From NCBI RefSeq assembly GCF_025370875.1, contig NZ_JAMXFD010000009.1, positions 62,001 to 126,000 on the forward strand: a stretch of DNA of 64,000 bases. Direction: 5' to 3'. A model generated the notes under the pieces. That model made no database searches. It was not told the origin of the DNA and was given only the letters and a program-made list of their open reading frames with translations. Source of the DNA: Laspinema palackyanum D2c. GTDB taxonomy: Bacteria; Cyanobacteriota; Cyanobacteriia; Cyanobacteriales; Laspinemataceae. A program made the position numbers and the translations under genes. This document shows positions 45,015 through 52,923 of the stretch, piece after piece (position 1 is the stretch's first letter; each line of letters begins with the position of its first letter).

Positions 45015-45591
45015 AAGTGGGTTTTAGTGGCTAGATCAGTAATTTATAATGGGCAACTCAGTTGAAATACAACAAAAACATACAACCGGGAGATTTTTCA
45101 GCAGATCTACTCGGGAAACGGATCAGATCAGGGAACGATTTTTTCACCAGAATCGGGGCGATCGCAGTCTAACTCGGAACTGTTGACTCTTGAACAATTA
45201 CCCTACTCTCTCGGAATCAGCCAGATTGTAGATGTCAAATGGGTGAGGTGTTGCAGTCGGACCATTCCTCAATCCAGGGATTGTTCGTTTGAGAGTTTCC
45301 GGAGGTTGGAGGACCTGGGCGATCGCTCACTCATCCCTATCATAAACCTTTCGGGTAAAGGCATTTGTGATTAAGAACAAATGACCAATGACCCATGACC
45401 CATGACACCCATCGGGATCATCCACCTTTAGGGTGAAGATACCCCGGCCTTGTAATTCACCCAGATACTTTTATTGTACCCACAACTCATCCAGCGCGAC
45501 AAGATACCCCCTCTAACTGGCGTTTTCCTGTAGAAGTGGGAGACTCAAATTTTCCAGACAACCCGGAACTGATCGGAGTCTCCCCCACCTA
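45015..45591. other. Gap without supported gene
   Basis: About 580 bp. It contains a run of ATGACCAATGACCCATGACC-type short direct repeats at 45378-45405, also seen at 11391-11440. No terminator of aroF was clear. Nothing else was recognised. Confidence 0.4.
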
Positions 45592-46449
45592 TTAAGCTGC
45601 TGATAATTCCCGCACAGGTTCCACCCCACGCACCCGACGCCCGACTGCTGCTGCCACCGGACCCAAACTCTGCACCAACTCTACCATCTCGGGAAGCGAA
45701 AGAGCCTGTCTCGCATCAGAAACCGACTGTTCCGGTTCCGGGTGACACTCAATAATCAACCCATCGGCCCCTGCTGCCACTGCCGCCCTTGCCAATCCTG
45801 CCACTAATTCTCGCTTACCGGCGGCATGAGACGGGTCCACCATCACCGGCAAATGGGTAATCTGTTTCAGGGCCACCACTGCCCCCAAATCCAGAATATT
45901 CCGCGTGAAGGAATCGAAACTACGGATCCCCCGTTCACAGAGAATCACATCCGGATTCCCATGACTGAGGATATATTCAGCAGCAAACACAAATTCTTCC
46001 AGGGTCGCTGCCAGTCCCCGCTTCAACAACACGGGTTTACCCGCTTCCCCTAATGCTTTGAGCAAGTCGAAATTTTGCATATTCCGACTGCCCACTTGTA
46101 ACATATCCGCGTGGGCAACAATGCTTTCAATTTGATGAACGGACATTACCTCCGTCACCACGGGAATCCCATAGCGCTGACGCACCCCAGATAAAATAGT
46201 TAACCCCGCATCTCCCATGCCTTGAAACGAGTAAGGGGAGGTGCGGGGTTTGAAGACGCCACCGCGTAACATTTGCACGGGTGCATGGGCGAGGTGACGG
46301 GCGACGGTTTCCATTTGTTCGAGACTTTCCACGGCACAGGGACCGCCGATAATTAATAAGTCTTGGCCCCCGATCGTGGTGCGATCGCCGATAGAAATGG
46401 CGGTTTGTTCCGTGGGATGAGATTTGTTGACGAGTTTGGCATTTTTCAT
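45592..46449 (-). CDS. aroF: 3-deoxy-7-phosphoheptulonate (DAHP) synthase, type I-beta, catalytic core only
   Basis: DAHP synthase condenses phosphoenolpyruvate and erythrose 4-phosphate, the entry step to Phe, Tyr and Trp. The 285 residues cover only the barrel: IIGGPCAVESLEQM, LRGGVFKPRTSPYSFQGMGDAG, QVGSRNMQNFDLL, KPVLLKRG, ILCERGIRSF and VDPSHAAGKRELV. Compared with the Thermotoga-type enzyme, the N-terminal ferredoxin-like regulatory domain (about 65 residues) is absent; the protein begins at the equivalent of KLVSREFHPED. There is no ACT or chorismate mutase domain either. GGAG lies 8 bp before the ATG at 46449. The 360-bp leader carries two leader peptides and two terminators, described below. 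Confidence 0.95.
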   Translation of the reverse strand: MKNAKLVNKSHPTEQTAISIGDRTTIGGQDLLIIGGPCAVESLEQMETVARHLAHAPVQMLRGGVFKPRTSPYSFQGMGDAGLTILSGVRQRYGIPVVTEVMSVHQIESIVAHADMLQVGSRNMQNFDLLKALGEAGKPVLLKRGLAATLEEFVFAAEYILSHGNPDVILCERGIRSFDSFTRNILDLGAVVALKQITHLPVMVDPSHAAGKRELVAGLARAAVAAGADGLIIECHPEPEQSVSDARQALSLPEMVELVQSLGPVAAAVGRRVRGVEPVRELSAA

Positions 46450-46489
46450 GGAATTACTCCTTTTGTACAAATAATCAAGATGGACGATA

Positions 46490-46523
46490 AAAAAGCCCGG
46501 AACCTTTTTAAAGTTCCGGGCTC
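46490..46523 (-). terminator. Proximal attenuator terminator of aroF
   Basis: On the minus strand, AGCCCGGAAC (46522-46513) pairs with GTTCCGGGCT (46503-46494), extended by AAA/TTT pairs at the loop side, and runs into TTTTTT. It lies 41 bp before the aroF ATG and 26 bp after the stop of the second leader ORF. Its 5' arm can alternatively pair with leader codons (CCCGGAACT with AGTTCTGGG at 46560-46552). Confidence 0.85.
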
Positions 46524-46548
46524 AGGCGATTTGGCATCATGACAAAAC

Positions 46549-46614
46549 CTACCCAGAACTCTTTCTGAGCCAAAAATAAAAACCAAAAAACCAGTTAGGG
46601 AGATGGGATGTCAT
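46549..46614 (-). CDS. Leader peptide 2 of aroF, aromatic-rich (21 residues)
   Basis: The ORF runs from ATG 46614 to TAG 46549. It encodes MTSHLPN, then WFFGFYFW (two Trp, four Phe, one Tyr and one Gly in eight codons), then LRKSSG. AAAGG stretches lie 10-20 bp before the ATG. The codons for the terminal S-S-G form AGTTCTGGG, which is complementary over nine bases (one G-U) to the 5' arm of the following terminator. A ribosome stalled in the aromatic run would leave this segment free; one reaching the stop would cover it. This is the arrangement of trp/phe-type attenuation leaders. Confidence 0.8.
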   Translation of the reverse strand: MTSHLPNWFFGFYFWLRKSSG

Positions 46615-46656
46615 GGCGATCGCCTTTTTCCTTTGCGAGAGAGTGTTTCAAACCAA

Positions 46657-46685
46657 CAAAAAACCGCAGCGTTGCTTCTGCGGTT
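46657..46685 (-). terminator. Distal attenuator terminator of aroF
   Basis: On the minus strand AACCGCAG (46685-46678) pairs with CTGCGGTT (46669-46662) around eight bases, followed by TTTTT. It lies after leader ORF 1 and before leader ORF 2. The upstream GCTGGTGAACC (46692-46682), which overlaps the base of the stem, can instead pair with GGTTCACCGGC in leader ORF 1. Confidence 0.75.
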
Positions 46686-46713
46686 CACCAGCGGTTTCCA
46701 TGTCAAAATGGAT

Positions 46714-46770
46714 TCACTGCCGGTGAACCAAGATAAACCAAAAATAAAAGAAGGGGCTGCGGTTTAACAT
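46714..46770 (-). CDS. Leader peptide 1 of aroF, aromatic-rich (18 residues)
   Basis: The ORF runs from ATG 46770 to TGA 46714 and encodes MLNRSPFFYFWFILVHRQ: six consecutive aromatic codons (Phe, Phe, Tyr, Phe, Trp, Phe). No strong Shine-Dalgarno sequence is visible, as is common in cyanobacteria. Its codons for L-V-H-R-Q contain GGTTCACCGGC (46729-46719), complementary over 11 bases (one G-U) to GCTGGTGAACC just before and into the distal terminator. The layout repeats that of leader 2, which argues against chance. Confidence 0.75.
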   Translation of the reverse strand: MLNRSPFFYFWFILVHRQ

Positions 46771-46817
46771 GATGATGAGAATTAATGAGTCAATTGAATG
46801 TAGTCCTAGATAGACTA

Positions 46818-46846
46818 AACCTAACAAAGCTCAAACCTGATGTCAA
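46818..46846 (-). promoter_or_regulatory. Candidate promoter of the aroF leader
   Basis: On the minus strand TTGACA (46846-46841) is followed after 17 bases by TAGGTT (46823-46818), a weak -10. It would start transcription about 40 bp before leader ORF 1, giving a transcript leader of about 360 bases. Confidence 0.45.
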
Positions 46847-46890
46847 CCCCCCAATCGGGATAACTTTTAACCCGGATTTCTACCTAGAGG

Positions 46891-47098
46891 TAGAGTGTTT
46901 CCTCGCTTCCTCGTGAGGGGGCTTCTGCCGCGTCACGCAATCTGGAGGCTCTGCCTCCAGTCCGCAAGCAAGGGTTTAAGCGGCCTATTATTGTACCTAT
47001 CACGGCTTCAAATCCTCATTAAAGGTACCGGCGGCAGAGCCGCCAAGAGTGCGTGACGCGCTTAAGCCCCGTCACGAGAAAACGCCAGACGCACTCTA
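46891..47098. repeat. MITE-like element with about 70-bp imperfect terminal inverted repeats
   Basis: The left end TAGAGTG ... CTCGTGAGGGGGCTT ... GCGTCACGCAATCT ... GGAGGCTCTGCCTCC is matched in inverted order from the right end. The right end reads, on the minus strand, TAGAGTGCG ... CTCGTGACGGGGCTT ... GCGTCACGCACTCT ... GGCGGCTCTGCCGCC. The inner palindromes differ between the ends but each stays self-complementary. About 208 bp, with no ORF. It separates the aroF leader from the polysaccharide export genes. Confidence 0.75.
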
Positions 47099-47104
47099 TC
47101 ATCC

Positions 47105-48397
47105 CTAATCCTGATGATGAAGCACTTTCCAACTCCGGGGTTGATAAAACAGACAGCGGCTGGTTACTTTATTAGATTTCACAGTAAATCTAAAGGATTC
47201 TACAATATCCAAGGATTTCACCCCGGTTCTGATATAAATCTTGGCACTATATGCACCGGGAACTAAACCGCACTGCGGCAAGTGCATCTGAATTTCCACT
47301 CGTCCTGGGGAGATTTCCAATAACTCATTATCACTGGCTGTCGTGAGATATAACACATACTCGCGATCGCCTCCTAATCCCGTGAGCAAAAACCCTAAAT
47401 TGGCATTCTCAAAATAGCCCGACGACTTACATTCAACGGATAAACAAGCCGGTTCTCCAGAATTGACATATTCTAAAATATTTCCTGCTTCATCTTTAAA
47501 ACAAACCTGGGTAATATCTAACCCCATGCTTTCCTCGGGGGATTTTGGCGGGAGGACCATTGCGCCGGTTGCTTTATCGGTACCACTCAAACAGAGGTCT
47601 TCCTCATAGTGGCGAATCACTGACTCAGTTTCCCCGGAGGTAATCAGTTGTCCTTTCTTCAAATAAATCGAGCGATCGCAAACATTCAGCAAACTGTGGG
47701 AATTATGGGACACCAGAATAAAAGCGGTCCCCGTTTCCCGCAATTCAGCCAAGCGGCGATGACACTTAATTTTGAACTTGACATCTCCGACAGCTAACAC
47801 CTCATCAATCAACAGAATATCTGGATTAATATGAGCCGCACAAGCAAATCCTAATCGCGCCGCCATCCCTGAACTATAGGTTTGAACCGGCGCATCAATG
47901 GCATCGGCAATCTCCGCAAACTCCACCACTTCATCAAAGCGTTCCTCAATTTCTCGGGTGGGTAACCCCAAAATTGACATATTGGCATAAATATTTTCTC
48001 GCCCGGTTAAAATGGGATTAAATCCCGCTCCCAAGGCAATTAAAGGGGCAACGCGGCCTCGGATTTTCACCGAGCCAGTATCTGGATGGATTAACCCACT
48101 AATAATCCTTAAAAGGGTACTTTTTCCGGCTCCATTCGCTCCTACTAATCCCAGGGCCTCCCCCCGTCTAAGTTCAAACTCAATATCACGGAGCGCCCAA
48201 AATTCTCCCTCTCGCAGCACATCGCTTTTTCTCCCCCCTCCAATTAATTCAGCCGCAATATCTCGCACCCCATAGAGCAAAGATTTCTTTAAATTTCGGC
48301 AAAATTTCTTAGACAGGTTTTCCACCGAAACCAACAAATCAGAATCATCGGAAGTGGGAGGGGTAAAATCTTGTTGTTTCAATTCTTCGACTATCAT
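47105..48397 (-). CDS. Polysaccharide ABC exporter ATPase (Wzt-like) with C-terminal glycan-binding domain
   Basis: This 430-residue protein has an ABC domain in residues 20-270: Walker A LVGANGAGKSTLLR, signature TYSSGMAARLGFA and Walker B PDILLIDEVLAVGD. They are of the TagH/Wzt type. A beta-sandwich C-terminal domain of about 150 residues (VCFKDEAGNILEYVNSGEPACLSVECKS ... PGAYSAKIYIRTG) follows, as in Wzt proteins that recognise the finished O-antigen. The start codon overlaps the permease stop (TGATG), so the two genes are translationally coupled. The open frame upstream to 48493 lies inside the permease gene. Confidence 0.9.
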   Translation of the reverse strand: MIVEELKQQDFTPPTSDDSDLLVSVENLSKKFCRNLKKSLLYGVRDIAAELIGGGRKSDVLREGEFWALRDIEFELRRGEALGLVGANGAGKSTLLRIISGLIHPDTGSVKIRGRVAPLIALGAGFNPILTGRENIYANMSILGLPTREIEERFDEVVEFAEIADAIDAPVQTYSSGMAARLGFACAAHINPDILLIDEVLAVGDVKFKIKCHRRLAELRETGTAFILVSHNSHSLLNVCDRSIYLKKGQLITSGETESVIRHYEEDLCLSGTDKATGAMVLPPKSPEESMGLDITQVCFKDEAGNILEYVNSGEPACLSVECKSSGYFENANLGFLLTGLGGDREYVLYLTTASDNELLEISPGRVEIQMHLPQCGLVPGAYSAKIYIRTGVKSLDIVESFRFTVKSNKVTSRCLFYQPRSWKVLHHQD

Positions 48398-49242
48398 CAG
48401 GAACTCACTCTTTCGATCGCAAATGGCAAGGCAATTCGGAATCCTACCCAAGTTACCACTAATCCCAGTAAAGTGAACAAGCTGGCAACCCAAAACCCAG
48501 TCTGCTGGGTCAGAATTCCTGTGGTGGCTAACTCTCGGGTGGTGACGAGTAAGGGGGTCACGGGATTTAGTTTAACGATTGTTGCAAAGGTTCCCTCCTC
48601 CGGAACGGGATAAACCACTGGGGTGATAAATAACCACAATCCCGTAAGCATGGTTAATCCTTTGGAAACATCTTTATATAAAAGACCGAGGGGGGCTAAT
48701 AAAATACCGAAAAATGTCCCGAGTAAAATTAAATGAATTAAGGCAACTGGCGCTAAAATGATGGTCCAACTGACGGGGACTCGAAATATCAGAAATAAGG
48801 CGCAAATTAAAATCATTTTGATGCCAAAATTAAACCCCACTTCCCCTAATTTTGCTAAAATTAAAGCTTCGCGGGGAAATTTAACTCGGGCTAACATGGG
48901 TTTAGCATCGGTTGAGGCTTGAACGGGACCTTGTAAGGATTCCACAAAGGTTTGCCAAAGTGCGGTGCTAAACATGACATAAGCGGGATAGGGAATGTCG
49001 GTTTCCCCAATGGAAATGGCTCTAGCATTTCCGGCTAGAGTAAATCCCACTGCCATTGCGATCGGGGGAATAAATGCCCAAGCAATTCCTAGAAAGGACT
49101 GGCGATATTGAGCGCTGATATCCCTAACCATCAGCCGCCATGCGAGCGATCGCGCTGCCAGCAAATCCCGCCACATTTGTCGGAACATTCGTTTCGGATG
49201 TCGGAGTTCGCTCTGGGGAGTATAAATGTATTCGGGTCGCAT
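48397..49242 (-). CDS. Polysaccharide ABC exporter permease (Wzm-like)
   Basis: This 281-residue ABC-2 permease has about six membrane segments. The N-terminus MRPEYIYTPQSELRHPKRMFRQMWRDLLAARSLAWRLMVRDISAQYRQSFLGIAWAFIPP and the segment FVESLQGPVQASTDAKPMLARVKFPREALILAKLGEVGFN are typical of Wzm/TagG-type exporters of O-antigen or teichoic-like glycans. It forms a complex with the ATPase downstream. The glycosyltransferase genes upstream on the same strand probably build the exported chain. Confidence 0.9.
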   Translation of the reverse strand: MRPEYIYTPQSELRHPKRMFRQMWRDLLAARSLAWRLMVRDISAQYRQSFLGIAWAFIPPIAMAVGFTLAGNARAISIGETDIPYPAYVMFSTALWQTFVESLQGPVQASTDAKPMLARVKFPREALILAKLGEVGFNFGIKMILICALFLIFRVPVSWTIILAPVALIHLILLGTFFGILLAPLGLLYKDVSKGLTMLTGLWLFITPVVYPVPEEGTFATIVKLNPVTPLLVTTRELATTGILTQQTGFWVASLFTLLGLVVTWVGFRIALPFAIERVSS

Positions 49243-49291
49243 ATTTCGTTTACCGACTGGAGATTAAGAAAGTACAGCAATTGTAGCAATT

Positions 49292-49316
49292 GTAGGGTGG
49301 GCATTGCCCACCCTAC
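49292..49316. repeat. 25-bp palindrome between polysaccharide genes
   Basis: GTAGGGTGGGC ATT GCCCACCCTAC is a perfect inverted repeat with a three-base centre. A degenerate copy is near 4629-4652. It could attenuate transcription between the glycosyltransferase and permease genes. Confidence 0.7.
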
Positions 49317-49325
49317 GCAGAAAGC

Positions 49326-50399
49326 TTAAGATTGAGATAGTGAGGGAGTGGGTTTGTTCTGTTCCTTGGGTTGAGTTTCTGTTGGCATCACGGGTTTAAT
49401 TTCGATGGGTTCAGATTGCTGTTTGACGTAGCGATCGCTCAAGTAACGGTTGAGCAACTTGTCCAAAGGACAGAGAATCCGCCGTTCAAAAAAGCCACTT
49501 TTAATCCCAAAAGTCAACCGTTCACTTAACGGCATCAAAATTGACTTTCTGCGCCGCCATCCCATCCGTTTATACTTCACTTGAAAATAAGCATCTTCGT
49601 CCAGATTCCATTTATCCCGTAAGCGGTGCAAACTATTCAACTGCCATGCATCACTCCATCGCAGCATATAGAAGGGTAAATCGGTCAATTCTAGGGGAGG
49701 ACCGGGAACATAAGTCACCAGGGATGCAGGCTCAAAATAGACGGTTTCCCCCGCTTCTCGGACACTCATACAGAAGTCGAGATGTTCTTTTGTATTCAGC
49801 ATCGCTTCATCCAGGGGTCCGAGGCGATCAAATATCGAACGACGCACCAAAACGCAATGAAACTCAGCCAATTCCGTTTCATGTCGCTGAAGTTCGTCGC
49901 GCACTTCAGCCACCCGTTTCCCTTGCTTATACATTTTTTCCCGCAGTCGGCGTCGGGGATGTTCTCCATTGTTGTCCGTCCAAATATGGGACTCTCCTCC
50001 AGCAAAATGGACGATTTCATGAACGGGTTTATCTTGGCACATCAGAGGACCAACAACGGTGGCATTGGTTTCTTCCGCACAGTCAATCAATCGTTCCAAC
50101 CATCCGGCACTGACAACGACATCGTTATCTAGGAACGCGACATATTTTGTTTTAACCTGACTCAAGCCAATATTGCGACTTTTATTCGGGGATAAATAAC
50201 GATTAACTCGAATTAGGTTAAACTCGTGCAAGCGGGCTTGTTCTTCTAAATATTGGCGCACTCCATCGGGAGAGTTGCCATCTACATAGACTAATTTAAA
50301 CGGAATATCCGTATATTGATAAATGCTTTCTAAGGATTCACGGGTACAACTAAACCGTTCCCGAGGAACAACAACAAGAGTAACTTGAGGTTCAGGCAT
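49326..50399 (-). CDS. Family 2 glycosyltransferase
   Basis: This 357-residue GT-A enzyme has TLVVVPRERFSCTRESLESIYQYTDIPFKLVYVDGNSPDG, the DxD-like site in YVAFLDNDVVVSAGWLERLID, and a conserved EFHCVLVRRSIFDRLGPLDEAMLNTKEHLDFCMSVREAG. The C-terminal portion is basic with a Pro/Thr/Gln-rich tail. I start at the ATG preceded by AAGGAGATATTAACC; an earlier ATG at 50477 would overlap the preceding gene by 8 bp and lacks such a site. Likely adds a sugar to the exported polysaccharide; donor unknown. Confidence 0.85.
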   Translation of the reverse strand: MPEPQVTLVVVPRERFSCTRESLESIYQYTDIPFKLVYVDGNSPDGVRQYLEEQARLHEFNLIRVNRYLSPNKSRNIGLSQVKTKYVAFLDNDVVVSAGWLERLIDCAEETNATVVGPLMCQDKPVHEIVHFAGGESHIWTDNNGEHPRRRLREKMYKQGKRVAEVRDELQRHETELAEFHCVLVRRSIFDRLGPLDEAMLNTKEHLDFCMSVREAGETVYFEPASLVTYVPGPPLELTDLPFYMLRWSDAWQLNSLHRLRDKWNLDEDAYFQVKYKRMGWRRRKSILMPLSERLTFGIKSGFFERRILCPLDKLLNRYLSDRYVKQQSEPIEIKPVMPTETQPKEQNKPTPSLSQS

Positions 50400-50469
50400 G
50401 GTTAATATCTCCTTAAACTGTCTGTTGGTTAAAAATTCGGTAAATTCGCTAAAAATCAAGTCCCGCAGA

Positions 50470-51765
50470 TTATTCATTTTGAACGGGAATCCAGGGAGAG
50501 GGTTGGGGTGACTGGGCTTTTGGGGGAGCGTTGAGTGCCTGCTGATAAATATCCACGAGGCGATCGTTGAGGGGGTTAATATTGTAATGGGTTTCTACTT
50601 CCATGCGCCCAGATTGACCCAGTTGCGCCCACTGTTCCGGATGCTCAATTAGAACCTTGATTTTCTCAGCTAATCCCTGAGCATCTCGTTCCGGAACGAG
50701 AACGCCGGAAATCCCATCTCGGACTAATTCTGGAATTCCTCCATGATAGGTACTAATTACGGGCAACCCCATCGCCATTGCTTCTTTTAAAACATTAATC
50801 GGCGCATCGCAGTCGCCATCGGCAGCGGTGACACTCGGAGCCATAAACAGATGAGAGTTCGCTAAAATCTCTTGAATTTCTGGCTGAGTTTTCCAGCCGA
50901 GTAACTGGACTGAATCTTTGACGCCCAGTTCGTCAATTAATTGTTCTAATTCCGGTTTTAAAGGACCATCGCCAATAATTTGATAGGTTAAATTAGGATA
51001 TTCGGGGACCAGTTGAGCCACGGCGCGAATTGCGTATTCAATTCCCTTTTTTTCACTGAGTCGTCCCGTAGTGGTAATGCGGATTTTTCCATCGGCAGGA
51101 GGACGAGGGGGGGAGAAAGTGAAGTCCCGAGGTTCTAGTCCGGAACGGACCACAGCGAGGCGATTGGGGTCACAGCCAATGCGGATCAGTTCGCGCTTGA
51201 AATAGTCGCAGTTGGTCATGAAAAAGTCGCCCTGTTCAAATAGGGGTTCGTAAACGCGATCGCCCTGTTCCCTCAGGTACAGGCTAATATCAAAGCCGCG
51301 AAAGGTTGTAACTAATTTTGCAGAAGGGAAACAGATATCCCGAAAAGAAATTCCTCTTAATCCCAGGTCCCCAAATTGACAATGAATGATGTCATAAGGT
51401 TTTTTGTCCAGGGTGGGGATGGCGACATGGAGTAACCAGAAGGTTGCCGCTGGGGTACCATATTTAAAAACGTTGAGCGATCGCAACACCGTTCCGGGAT
51501 TTTTGGAGAAATTCGCGGCAAATAATTTCAACCCATTCAGCCAACGAATGGCATAATTTGAGCTAATTTCCGGTAAGGGATAGGTGCGATCGAGGAGGTG
51601 ATATTTCTCTACATCCGGATGCACTTTTTCCAAATTTTGGGCGGGGATACCTTCTAGGGGATAAATATCTACTTCATGATTGCGATCAATCAAGCCCGTA
51701 ATCTGATTCAAAATGAAAGTTTGGGATAATACTGGAAAGTGTCTGACAATCAAAGCTATTCTCAT
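50470..51765 (-). CDS. Family 4 glycosyltransferase
   Basis: This 431-residue GT-B enzyme has the donor-site motifs TTTGRLSEKKGIEYAIRAVAQL, LTYQIIGDGPLKPELEQLI and EAMAMGLPVISTYHGGIPELVRDGISGVLVPERD with the EX7E glutamates. The N-terminal half is MRIALIVRHFPVLSQTFILNQITGLIDRNHEVDIYPLEG, typical of colanic acid-type transferases (WcaL-like). It is soluble or membrane-associated. It lies upstream of the family 2 enzyme on the same strand, probably in one operon. Confidence 0.9.
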   Translation of the reverse strand: MRIALIVRHFPVLSQTFILNQITGLIDRNHEVDIYPLEGIPAQNLEKVHPDVEKYHLLDRTYPLPEISSNYAIRWLNGLKLFAANFSKNPGTVLRSLNVFKYGTPAATFWLLHVAIPTLDKKPYDIIHCQFGDLGLRGISFRDICFPSAKLVTTFRGFDISLYLREQGDRVYEPLFEQGDFFMTNCDYFKRELIRIGCDPNRLAVVRSGLEPRDFTFSPPRPPADGKIRITTTGRLSEKKGIEYAIRAVAQLVPEYPNLTYQIIGDGPLKPELEQLIDELGVKDSVQLLGWKTQPEIQEILANSHLFMAPSVTAADGDCDAPINVLKEAMAMGLPVISTYHGGIPELVRDGISGVLVPERDAQGLAEKIKVLIEHPEQWAQLGQSGRMEVETHYNINPLNDRLVDIYQQALNAPPKAQSPQPSPWIPVQNE

Positions 51766-51918
51766 CGCTGTTTCTCATCCCGTGATGGTGCAGTTAGATT
51801 TTTCCCGAATTTTGATGCGTATCCCTGATTTATAAAATTTGGTGTTTTGGCAGAGTTTTTTATCGGATTTAAAAATAATTTCACTCGCCACTTATCTCAA
51901 TATCTGGAAAAATTCATT

Positions 51919-52902
51919 CTAAATTGAGCGGTTGGACTTCTCCATTTTTCTCCGTTTGCTGATTTCAGCATTCACGGGCCTCGGTAATTTAAGTCCCGGT
52001 TGATTAGGTAGGAAATCCGTGAACAATAGCTTAACTTTTTCCCTGGCTTTAACCCACTTCATCCAGATTAAAAGAGTCATAAACTCTAGTTTGTAGGGTA
52101 GATCATTGGGTCTATTGTTATTTCCAATTCTAAACCAAATTCGCAATGGGGGCTTGAGGTCTGCGAGGATAAACTTGAGGAGAACTAACGGAAAATTGGG
52201 GCGATGGCGGTTGAGATCATAGGTGGCCCTAGCCACTCTCGTCACCTTTCTCTGGAGTTTTTGCACCGAATCTCGGGCGGGATGACAGATAGCAGCATCA
52301 GCAGCAAAACTTTGGGTGTAACCCGCCGCAAAAACGCGCTTTCCCCATTCGCGATCGCCTCCTGATTTCAGCATCGAGTTAAATAACCCGACTTGCTCAA
52401 ACACTTGTTTATAAGTAAAAACATTGGCCGTCGCAGCAAATTGTTGATATTCCAGATAATATTCTTGCTGCAAAAAGAAAAACTGGTCGTAGAGTTCAGC
52501 AGCGGTTGGACGGTGGGGATTTTTAAAGGAAAACAGAACTTTACCCCCCACTAAACCACAATTGGGAACCGATAATAAATGAGCCGTTCCCTTGAATAAC
52601 CAATCGGACTGGGGAATACAATCGGCATCCGTAAAAGCCAGAACTTCACCTTTAGCGTGTAAAATTCCCTTATTACGAGCGGTATAGGACCCAGGAGAAG
52701 GTTCTAGGAGCATTTTCGCTTGCTTAAATTGGCGAACGATTGGCTCAATACTTTCATCGGACCCATTGTCAATCACCAAAACTTCATAAAGATGTTTGGG
52801 ATAGGTCTGGTTTTCTAATGCCTCCAAACAGATTTGAAGTCGTTTTGGATCATTCAACACGGGAATGATTGTAGAAACAAAGGGTTGAGTTTGCTGATTC
52901 AT
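51919..52902 (-). CDS. Family 2 glycosyltransferase
   Basis: This 327-residue GT-A enzyme shows VSTIIPVLNDPKRLQICLEALENQTYPKHLYEVLVIDNGSDE, GSYTARNKGILHAKGEVLAFTDADCIPQSDWL with the metal-binding DAD, and GGKVLFSF. It lacks membrane helices of the type seen in processive synthases. The open frame begins seven codons earlier (MVNPRKR), but GAGAAAAAG sits just before ATG 52902. It is the first gene of the leftward polysaccharide group. Confidence 0.87.
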   Translation of the reverse strand: MNQQTQPFVSTIIPVLNDPKRLQICLEALENQTYPKHLYEVLVIDNGSDESIEPIVRQFKQAKMLLEPSPGSYTARNKGILHAKGEVLAFTDADCIPQSDWLFKGTAHLLSVPNCGLVGGKVLFSFKNPHRPTAAELYDQFFFLQQEYYLEYQQFAATANVFTYKQVFEQVGLFNSMLKSGGDREWGKRVFAAGYTQSFAADAAICHPARDSVQKLQRKVTRVARATYDLNRHRPNFPLVLLKFILADLKPPLRIWFRIGNNNRPNDLPYKLEFMTLLIWMKWVKAREKVKLLFTDFLPNQPGLKLPRPVNAEISKRRKMEKSNRSI

Positions 52903-52923
52903 TCTTTTTCTCGGATTAACCAA

